Below, in pieces: positions 53,888 through 64,000 of a stretch of 64,000 nucleotides of DNA. The translations under genes were made by a program, and so were the position numbers. The notes under the pieces are model-generated. The model made no database searches. It was not told the origin of the DNA and saw nothing but the letters and a program-made list of their open reading frames with translations. Position 1 is the first letter of the stretch. Each line of letters starts with the position of its first letter. This DNA is from Pythium myriotylum (Eukaryota; Oomycota; Peronosporomycetes; Pythiales; Pythiaceae), in contig JALJCQ010000013.1 in the NCBI GenBank assembly GCA_023091665.1, positions 930,001 through 994,000 of the forward strand, in the 5' to 3' direction.

Positions 53888-53987
53888 TTAATCCATGGAC
53901 ATATCGTACCGTTGTCGCCTCTTTCTATAGGTCCACTTAATCCGCGGACATATTTCGTACCGTAGTCGTCGCTTTCTATAAGTCCAC
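53888..53987. repeat. Tandem duplication of a 50-base promoter unit
   Basis: Copy 1 is 53888-53936 and copy 2 is 53937-53987. Both run TTAATCC..GGACATAT..CGTACCGT.GTCG.C..TTTCTATA.GTCCAC with few differences. The second copy ends 28 bases before the start codon of the methyltransferase gene, so the unit lies in its promoter or leader. Confidence 0.8.
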
Positions 53988-54015
53988 CTCGGCGATCTCG
54001 AAAGGGCAGTGAGCA

Positions 54016-54776
54016 ATGCCCGACATGGCTACGCCCGCTTGCTCGCGCGAGCGCGACGCCGCGACCAAGCTCCAGGCGCTTTTCCGCGCGCGCCGATGCC
54101 GCAGCCTCCACGTCGCGCGAGTGCGCCGCGGTCTGCGTACGTAGCTCTCTGTGACATGTGTCAATCCTCGTTTCCATTCCCGTCTCGTTCTGTGTCTTCT
54201 CAATGGCTCTTTCCTGTATGTGTTTTTGGATCCATTGCACGGCGTGATGCAGCGTGGTCACCTTTCGTGCCGGCCAAGATGGAGGCTGTCGACGCGATGC
54301 TCCGGCTCGCGCAGCTTCAAGAAGGAGAGACGTTGCTCGACGTCGGGTCCGGCGACGGGCGCGTACTAATCGCTGCGGCGCAGACGACGCCACGACTCGC
54401 TCGTGTCGTGGGCGTCGAGATTGATCCCACGCTTGTCGCGCAGTCCACGCGCGAGATTCAAGCGAGAGGTCTAGGCGATCGCGTGAGCGTTCTTCTCTCA
54501 GACTGGCTCGATGTTGACATGCATGACGTCGACGTCGTCATTCTCTTCTTTCTCCCGCATGATGAGCTCGCAGGGCAACTTCAAGCCAGGCTCCGCCCGG
54601 GCACGCGCGTCGTGACGTACGTCTTTGAGATTCCGCAGTGGGTGCCCGAGCATGTCGAAGCCTCGGTGCCTTTTATGACGTGCAAAGGCTCTTCTCCTAT
54701 TTACCGCTACCGAGTTCCGGCGGGCCAAGCAGCCAAAGTCACTAGGGACCAAAGAGGAGCGGCATTTTCTGCCTAG
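54016..54776 (+). CDS. IQ-motif plus class I SAM methyltransferase (FAM173/ATPSCKMT-like)
   Basis: Exons 54016-54136 and 54253-54776; 645 bases, 214 residues (ATG 54025 is an in-frame alternative). Exon 1 encodes an IQ-like motif (TKLQALFRARRCRSLHVAR) that could bind calmodulin. Exon 2 begins PWSPFVPAKMEAVDAML and carries SAM motif I LLDVGSGDGR, then VVGVEIDPTLVAQS, DVVILFFLP and GTRVVTYVFEIPQW. That series matches the FAM173 group, whose human members methylate lysines of mitochondrial proteins (ATP synthase subunit c, ANT). Motif D-x-F/L-P is typical of the group. Substrate here unknown; no clear membrane anchor. Confidence 0.8.
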
Positions 54777-54910
54777 ACTTCATTATCCACCAAAGGCAGA
54801 GTATTTTAAGGAGTGATGCTATATTCACTCTACGATGTCTCCTATCTCTTCTCTCGTCGCCTCGTAGGAGCACAAGGGAAGTCGAGTGTTGCTGGTGTCC
54901 GCGTCGAAGA

Positions 54911-55399
54911 ATGACGACGCCAGGGTACGGCGTGAGCGGCCACAAGAACTCGTTCACGAGCGGCGTCAAGATCGGCAACTATGTCGAGGACCGCATCGGC
55001 GCGCAGCTCGCCAAGTCGCTCCAGTCGCAGCCCCTCGCACGCCAGTCTGAGGCCTCAGCGAGTTTCATCGACCCACGCGACATGCCCGACAAGAGCGCCC
55101 ACGCACCGCCTGAGAATCTGGTTGAACGCACTCTCCTGCGTGCTGGTCTACCGTACAATCTTGTTTTCGAGCACGGGAAGCCCCATTTGCCCACGACAGA
55201 GGAGCTCACGACAAAATACACGCCCGTCTCGACTGACATCGGACGCGGCCTCGCGTCCAAGCCGTCCACTCTGCATCGTGACGAGACGCTGCGACGCCAG
55301 CTCGAGCTCAAGCGAGCCAAGGAAGCTCGGGAGGCTCGCCATAGCTACGTCACGACAGCACAGTCGGTCGTTCCGGCGACGATCCGGTCCGCCAAGTAG
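54911..55399 (+). CDS. Small conserved-looking protein, possibly flagellar; unknown function
   Basis: 162 residues, single exon, ATG in AAGAATGACG. Begins MTTPGYGVSGHKNSFTSGVK. The protein is soluble, Pro/Thr-rich, with RAGLPYNLVFEHGKP in the middle and a basic helix (RRQLELKRAKEAREARHSY) near the end. Such short, non-globular proteins with Gly/Tyr-containing N-termini are common among axonemal microtubule inner proteins, but I cannot assign it. It ends 10 bases before the stop of the convergent MutS-like gene. Confidence 0.55.
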   Translation: MTTPGYGVSGHKNSFTSGVKIGNYVEDRIGAQLAKSLQSQPLARQSEASASFIDPRDMPDKSAHAPPENLVERTLLRAGLPYNLVFEHGKPHLPTTEELTTKYTPVSTDIGRGLASKPSTLHRDETLRRQLELKRAKEAREARHSYVTTAQSVVPATIRSAK

Positions 55400-55409
55400 A
55401 AAGATACGG

Positions 55410-58164
55410 TTAAGAAGCGGGAGGAGATAGGTCGCAGCTGATGAGCTCTACGAGTTCCGGCGGGAACTCGAGTTCGCGAAGGTTGGCAACGAATCTACGC
55501 CACGAAACAGAGAGTGAGGGATTACCTATGAGAACATTGAGAGAGGGAGAGACAGGAGAGAGATGAGCTTGAGAATACCGTTGGTCGCACGCTTGGAGCT
55601 GCTTGGAGTAGATCTGTTTCTTGACCTGCATGGTGTTGTCTCGGTGTTCGACTGTCGATAGGACGGCGACATGATCGATCTCCAGCAACGCATTGAAAAG
55701 CTCCGTCCACTGTGTAGCCACGCACGCAAACGCTCGCGACTGGATGAGATATCGGCAGATCTCAACGGCCAGAGGAAGTCCTTCGTCTGCCAAAAGATGT
55801 TCAAGATCAAGTGTGAGACAAATCCTGAAAAGATACGATCGCATCATGTGAACACGGACAGCTCACCTGGCGCCGTGCCGCGGCAAAGCTCGTCGACCAG
55901 TACGAGCGAACGAGACGTGAGACGGCCGAGAATCGCGCTCACTTGCTGCATCTCGGTGAGAAACGTCGACTCGTTCGCGAGCGTGCGGTCGACGGCGCCA
56001 GTGCGGAGAAAGAGCGCGTCGAGAACAGCGAGCGTCGCGTCTGCACTCGGCACGAAACAACCGATTTGGTTGAGCAGAACGGCCAGCGCGAGACGAACGA
56101 GAAGCGAGGCATCGTCGTCCACCGCGCTGTGAATCGCGACTAGCGAGTGGTCGTCGTCCAGCACGCACGTTTGTGAATACTGGTGAAGACCATACTGATG
56201 TGTTGCTCGTTCGGACGACGCAGATGAGTCGTTTTGAGTGGGTGCCAATCCCCATGGCAAGCGCAGTGCTGTGGTCGAGAGCTGCCGCTTCTCGGTGAGC
56301 GTCGCGCGTACGAAACCGTGTTGAATCGAGGCCTGGGCGAAGCAGCAGACGACATCCAAGTCGGCCGTGAGGAAGACGAGTCGCTGGACCCCAAGTCGTG
56401 CTCTCTGCTCAAACGTCTTTGTGAGTGAGGCGATCAGCTCCGCTTCCAGTCGTGCGATCGCGAGCAAGACCGCGCGACGTCGGGCAGCGAGAGCATCCAA
56501 ACGCGGAGTGGAGAACCACACGCCTGTCGTGCGTCGCGAGAACACTAACGTCACGCCGTCGCGTTGTCGGTCCACGTCTTTGTTGGCGCTGGCCTGGAAA
56601 ACGCGGTGTGCATCCTGCCGCGTCACTCGAAAGAGCACGCACGGGGAACTCGACCGACCCAGCACAAAGTCATCCTCGTCAAAGACAGCTTTGACTCGCT
56701 CAGGTCGCAACAGCAGATTCGTGGCCACCTACAAAATGCGGTTCGTGGTCAGATAGCCATTCAATACGAGTTCTCAGCTTTGGAGTTACCTGCGTTTTGT
56801 GAGCGTGAACCTCACGCGTGAGTGCCACAATCTGCCTTCGCAAGCCGCCGATACTGTCCGTCGGTTCCTCTTCACCATGCGGTGACGATCGAGTGACGTC
56901 AAATTGGTCAAGTCGCACGACAGTTTCCTGAACGAACTCGGATGCCAGCTTTGAGGCTACCGCACTGAGCGGGCGAGCGAACGAGTCGAGTAAAAGTGGT
57001 AAGGATGCGGTCTCCACGATGGCTTCGAATGTCTCACACGCTACTTTGAGTTGCAGGATCCACCGACAAAACGATCGAAAGTCCTGTGGATGAGGTATGA
57101 GAAAAGACCTTCGATCGACAATTGGCTATCAATTACTCTCACCTCTAGAGTCGGAAGCGAAGATTCTTTGGATCGCCGCCCTCGCTTTGTGTCACAGAAC
57201 CAACCGCACGATTGCTCGGCCTGCTTTACACAGTCGAGAATGTCGACGAGAGCCGAACCGAACGCCTCTATCTCCAGCCCACCAATGAGTTCACCCAGCA
57301 AGTCGTGGCCACGACGAATCACGCTTATGTCAACTTCCGGTCGATCCAATCGCTGTGCACCCATTAATCAATCTCCATGACTACGAAAAGTGCTGTTTGT
57401 TCGCATCGACGAACCCGTTGGAAAGACCGAACTCCGTGCTTCGTCCGGAGGAATGGACGCAACAACTTCGGGATGGTCATTCCCTGCCCACCCACCACGC
57501 TCCGCATCGCTTCATTGAGTCTGAAACACACAGCGATAGCTTCAGCAAATTTCAACGCCAACGACCGAGCTTCCAACCACCGCTTCTACCGTAGATATGG
57601 TCGTAGAGGCGTCGAATATTCCTCCACGGACAGGCGGAAAGCCTTCTCGAACCGCGGATTCCCGATAACCTTCCCATCCTCTACCAGAGTCGCGTATAAA
57701 ATATCCACGCAGGCCTCAAAGCACGACGGCTCGACCGCTTTCTGCGTCGCGTTCCACGCCGCAACCGACGAAGAACGTAAAAGCAGCCGCAGCGATTCCT
57801 CCGCCAGCTCGCGTTCGTCAGTCGTGAGCTCCTGACGAGCCACAACACGACCCGAGCATCCTCTCCATTTCGCAGCCGCAGCCACGATCGTCTCTGCAAA
57901 TGGGCCGCATGCAGATATCGACACCTCGCCCAGTTGCGGACGCTCGTGTCGCCACTGCATATCGTCCAGCAGCACTCGCACATGCGTCACGACGGACTCG
58001 CCTGACGCCTGCGAAGACAGCAAGTGCCACTCGATTGTCTTGTTCTCCAGCGATACAACTGACACCGCGAGGAAGCTGAGCGTCTCGTCCATGCGCTCAT
58101 CGTCGTTGAGGTCTTCGCCACGCGCAGACACAGCCGCCACGCCGACGACGAGCAGCTCACCCAT
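55410..58164 (-). CDS. MutS homologue (MSH5-like) with degenerate ATP-binding P-loop, seven exons
   Basis: Proposed exons (minus): 58164-57590, 57520-57415, 57352-57143, 57081-56791, 56728-55867, 55786-55579, 55494-55410; 2337 bases, 778 residues, phases consistent. There is no N-terminal mismatch-recognition domain, as in MSH4/MSH5. Lever-core: RPEVDISVIRRGHDLLGEL, DILDCVKQ, DFRSFCRWIL. ATPase part: NQIGCFVPSADATLAVLDAL, ESTFLTEMQQVSAIL, Walker B SLVLVDELCRGT, then DEGLPLAVEICRYL and CVATQWTEL. Where TGPNxxGKS should lie the protein reads VAIHSAVDDDASLL; no GKS is encoded nearby. MSH4-MSH5 clamps act in meiotic crossover. Exons 2 and 7 boundaries are the least certain. If expressed it should bind ATP poorly on its own. 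Confidence 0.78.
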
Positions 58165-58303
58165 CGTCGTCGTTCGATAGTGACATGAGCTCCATCCCCG
58201 AAAGAATGACTGGTACCAGTTCAACACTTCAGGTCTCCTTCTGTGACTCGAACCATACTTTGTATTCTGCTAGAGGGGGGGCTATCGGGAGAAACCATTA
58301 CGA

Positions 58304-61300
58304 CTAGATGAGGTGCTGCAGCTCGATCTTGTGTTTGGCGAGCTCACGCAGCATGGGTTCGTCGAAGTACCGACTGACGTTGACATCCTCGCTCAGACCT
58401 TTGCGGCGACGCGTCTTGATCATGAACTCGCGTGCGAGGTCGTTCACGGGCGCTGGCTCGAGAGGACGCAGCACGACACTCGTGTCCAGCGGATCGCCGG
58501 GCACGACGGCCCAGTGGTCGAACACTTGGGTGATGAAGGCCTGGCCCTGCGTGAACACACGGAGATCCGTCTCGAGGCCAAACGATTCGATGACAGGCAC
58601 AAAGCCGCGCACTGAGTAGAGTGGCGAGCCGGCCTTGGGTGCATCGTGTGTGATGTGGCCACGGCGGCGCGACAATACTTGGTACAGCGACGCCACGGTA
58701 TCGGCGGGACACTGGATCTCGAACGTGTACATGGGCTCGAGCATGCGAGGCGTCGCCGTCAGGAAAGCCGAGTAGGCGACGCGTCGCGCCGTGGGAATCA
58801 CTTGGCCGCCTCCACGGTGGATCAGCTCGGACGCGATGGTCGCGTCTAGAATCTTGAACTTGGTGTTGCGGATTGGCTCGTCACAGAGCGGTCCTTCACG
58901 GCAGCTCCACTGGAAGCCCTGGACGATGCTGTCCTTGATGGTGCTAAGCGACTTCTTGCTGACTTCAGTCGCAAGCGTGTCATCGAGCAGCACATTTGGC
59001 CCATTGCTCTCGGGACCGAAGGCCCAGACGGACCGAGCGGCGAGGACATCCCACTTGTACTTGCTCTGGAAAAAGTCGGCGATCTCTTTCTGGCCCATCT
59101 GCAAAACCACAAGACAACGATATCAGCTCAAGGCGGGGTGCTACCACGTCCTTGGTAGACAAAACTTACGTCCAGCTTGATTGCGCCGTTCTCGATATCT
59201 GCAGCTAAGCCCGTATCCAAAGGTTCAGAGATCATCGTCAGCTTGTTCTTTCGGTTCGGAGTCTCGGCGAAGCATCTAGCAAGAAAGGGAAAAGGTCAGA
59301 CACGAACACATCCAGACAAGCAAAATTCCAGAACGTACTGGACGGAAGAAGTTTCCACGACGGTCTCGCAGAACGCCACCACGGGATCGGCGACCTTGAT
59401 CTCAATCTCGGAGTACATGCGGCGCAGATCGTGCATGATGCAGTCGGCTGCCAGCTCACCGGTCGTGAGTAACACGTGTTCGCCACTCTCCTCCACCTTT
59501 GTTCTAGCCAGTGGGTAGCTCTTGCTGACCTTCCGAAGACCCTCGAGCATCTTGGGCAGTTCTGCAGGATTCAGTGGCTCCACAGCGAGCTTCATGACAG
59601 CCGAGGTGCCGAACGATCGACTGGTAGGCAAGAAAATACCAATCTCTTCGTCTTGTAGGGTGTCATCATCCGCATCTGTGATTGTCGCGCTCTTGGATAT
59701 CGAGGAGTCGACACCTTCAATCAAAACCAGGTTGCCGGCCGGTACTCGGTTGACGTTGATCTTGTAGCGGCCTTGGGGAATGGAAATTCCCTCGACAGTG
59801 CGTGAGCTCATGTCTTCATCATCCTCTGGCGAGTAAGCCTCGCCAAGGACACGCACTTGCTGGTTGGGGGTAAGCTCACCCGAATACACTCGGCCAAACG
59901 CACTGAAGGTCGTGCCGTCCGGAGACGAGTAGAGCTTAACAATGTTAACCATCAACGGCGCTTTGGGGTCACAAGACCGCATGCCCTTGACAACTTGCAG
60001 CTCGCGCGCCTGGTTTCCTGTGTACAGAGAGTCCACCTTGGTAGTGGCCGTCACGAGAGGGCTCGGCACGTGCTCGACGATCATATCCACGAAGCCCGAG
60101 GTTGCATTGCCGACAAACTGGCCCATCACTAGCTTCAGCAGAGGCCGTGGATTGAGCGTCAACTGTTCCTTGCGCAGTCTCAGGCCCATGTCACGCAGCG
60201 ACTTGAACAGCGTCTGCGAGTCCTCGCTCAAGACCTTGGAGTAGATCTTGTAGAGCGGTTCGAGTACAAACATCACGAAGGAGCGCAGCGCGTTCGGGTA
60301 CGGCTGAGATACAAAATAGAGCAGCTGGGTTAGCGAGATTTCGTTACAAAATACACTCGATAGGCATAGCGTACCTGCTTCTTCTTGAACGTGCGCGTCT
60401 GTGGACTGTAGTATTTGTTGCCCCAAAGACGCCGGGCGAGCTCGGCGGCGGGGATACCCTTGTGGGTCTGCGCGTAGATCTCGGCAAACGACTCGAGTGT
60501 AAAGCTCCATCCGTGCTGGCCGCTGGCAAAGCAGACATTGCCCAGTTCTGGCGAGAGGCGCTGCTTGTCTTCGCCCGACGGCGTGTTGGCGTCGATGACG
60601 GCGTTCACCTCCTCGATCGTGTGCAAGAGCTTGAAGTACGCATCCTCAGGCGGCAGCTTGAGCTCGACGATGAGCCGGTCGACCTTGCTCACGACCAGTG
60701 TGAGCTTCACGCGCGCGCGCAGCGCAGCCTTGATCAGCCTCTCTGTCTGCACTCCCACAACATCCTGCCATCAGTGATCTCACACTACAGCAAAAACCAA
60801 CAGTGAGTCCACTCACGTTCATCATGACGCCCTCGATAGCGTCGACCACGAGCACGGCGCCGTCTGCGACCTGGAGCGCGGCCGTGGTCTCGTCGGAAAA
60901 GTTGACGTGGCCCGGGCAGTCGATCAGGTTGAGCAAGTAGTGCTTGCCGCGCGACGTGGGCAGCACGAGCGCCACGGGCGTGCTCTTGATGCTCACGTGT
61001 CGCTCCTGCTCGTCCTTGCGCGCGTCCGTGAAGCGTTTCTCCTTGGTCGGGTCCCATTTCTCGGCGTGGGTCTGCTGCACGAGCAGGTCGAGCAGCAGCG
61101 TCTTGCCGTGGTGGAGGTCGCCGAGGACCGCGACGTGGCGGATCAGCGGCGGGTGGTCCATGAGCGACGCGAGGAACTCGGTCGAGTACGTCGTGGCCGG
61201 CACGCCCTTGTCGAGCGCCGAGAACGACTTGATCTTGACCGGCTCGATGATCGGCGTCTCGATCGTCTGCGCGTCTTCCTCCATCACGAGCGTCTCCACG

Positions 61301-61608
61301 TCGCCGTACACTTCGTGGGCTTCCGGGTAGTACTTCTTGTCCTCGTGGAGCACGATCGCGTCGCCCTCGTCGTCGCCGCGCAGCGCCAGCGCGCCCACGT
61401 CTCGCCGCACGCCATCGCGCTCGTCGTCCTTGTGCTCGTCCTCGTGCTCGTCGCGCTCGTCGCGCTCGTCGCGCTCGCTGTCGCTGCGCGCGCGCTGGCT
61501 GCGCGGCGCCTCCGAGGCCTCCGAGTCGCTCGCGTCGCTCTCGTCGTCGCTGCTGCGCAGCTCCGGGCCGATGTAGTTGCCGAACTCGTCGTAGAGCGAC
61601 TCGTCCAT
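58304..61608 (-). CDS. EFTUD2: U5 snRNP GTPase EFTUD2/Snu114
   Basis: Exons (minus): 61608-60817, 60746-60375, 60303-59339, 59275-59170, 59098-58304; 3030 bases, 1009 residues. An EF-2-like GTPase that drives spliceosome activation with Brr2 and Prp8. The start [17 protein letters not shown] is the family signature, followed by an acidic region longer than in human. G-motifs: [12 protein letters not shown] (G1), DCPGHVNF (G3), SKVDRL (G4). Later blocks include [35 protein letters not shown] and [10 protein letters not shown] of domains IV-V. Introns 1-4 (56-73 bases) are placed by phase and by match to the family; intron 1 has a second possible acceptor 18 bases earlier. Confidence 0.95.
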
Positions 61609-61775
61609 GGTGCGTGGAGCTGCTCTCGAGGGTTGGTGCGAAGAATCTGCCCCGGCCAGTCGCCAAAATCCGGGTAATCCGGGTTTACGAGGAGATATAA
61701 AATCCAGATTTGATCGGTTGGTACAGGATTTTTTTTTCCAACAAAGAGAGTGATTAAATAACGTAAAACAGTACG

Positions 61776-64000
<2,225 letters not shown>

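Larger units (their letters stand above)
50645..54015. other. Gene-poor 3.4 kb stretch
   Basis: No gene could be supported. Plus-strand ORFs of 125-147 codons (51485-51898, 52404-52781, 53448-53891) have no recognisable domain. A G10 run is at 51101-51110. Tandem short repeats are at 53351-53401 and a tandem promoter duplication at 53888-53987. Sequence from about 53000 may include a decayed gene, but nothing aligns to a family I know. Confidence 0.55.

Noticed and set aside
53448..53891. 147-codon plus-strand ORF with a hydrophobic stretch
   Set aside because: A possible membrane helix (LAGAIFGGVLVFG) is the only feature; composition and position inside a repeat-rich gene-poor stretch do not support a gene.
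55844..56728. MutS gene as a pseudogene
   Set aside because: Seven exons give one uninterrupted frame with normal splice signals, and motifs outside Walker A are conserved, so decay is not shown.

Overview
The window looks like nuclear DNA from an oomycete (stramenopile). The evidence is that short phase-consistent GT-AG introns (mostly 50-75 bases) restore reading frames, genes are compact on both strands, and the gene set is a mix typical of flagellated water moulds: IFT dynein-2, a kinesin-9-like motor, a plant/protist-type CDPK, a FYVE-PI3-kinase fusion and a BEACH-WD40 protein. GC is high at third codon positions, so many long antisense ORFs are shadows. I cannot name the species.

Layout. 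1-7617: 3' part of a dynein-2 heavy chain. 7.9-8.5 kb: small acylated protein. 8.5-11.1 kb: gene-poor. 11.1-12.9 kb: nuclear-looking orphan protein. 13.3-15.0 kb: DNase II-like secreted protein. 15.7-18.1 kb: ten-exon CDPK. 18.2-20.9 kb (minus): kinesin-9-like motor with a PH-like tail. 21.0-22.0 kb (minus): calcineurin-B-like EF-hand protein, divergent from a CENP-V/GFA zinc protein at 22.2-22.6 kb. 22.95-23.8 kb (minus): four-TM protein. 24.5-26.3 kb (minus): five-exon lpxB. 27-28.4 kb: SANT/Myb-like gene and an inverted, truncated relative inside a 41-bp inverted repeat. 28.5-31.0 kb (minus): NAA15. 31.6-32.3 kb (minus): REEP/HVA22. 32.6-35.9 kb: FYVE-PI3K. 36.7-37.7 kb: F-box/SPRY. 38.1-39.3 kb (minus): beta-propeller protein. 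40-41.1 kb: membrane-anchored kinase. 41.3-43.2 kb: SENP/Ulp1 protease. 43.4-43.6 kb (minus): COX17. 44.1-45.1 kb (minus): orphan zinc protein. 46.4-47.7 kb: YqgE/AlgH-domain protein. 47.8-48.7 and 49.9-50.6 kb (minus): two paralogous membrane proteins. 50.6-54.0 kb: gene-poor. 54.0-54.8 kb: IQ motif plus methyltransferase. 54.9-55.4 kb: small conserved-looking protein. 55.4-58.2 kb (minus): MutS homologue without a Walker A. 58.3-61.6 kb (minus): EFTUD2/Snu114. 61.8-64 kb (minus): FAN/NSMAF-like BEACH-WD40, cut by the window end.

This is a housekeeping neighbourhood, not a gene cluster with one function. Recurrent themes are cilium motors, membrane and phosphoinositide traffic, and mitochondrial proteins (COX17, N-terminally extended LpxB, a membrane-anchored kinase, a FAM173-like methyltransferase). 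Exon-intron models were built by hand: each was chosen so that splice phases match, the total is a whole number of codons and family motifs are restored. They have not been checked against transcripts.

Most worth following up: a spliced lpxB gene in a plastid-less lineage; a MutS/MSH5-like protein that has lost its P-loop; the inverted repeat around a truncated SANT-like gene; and a 12-mer CCAAT-type element shared by three promoters.
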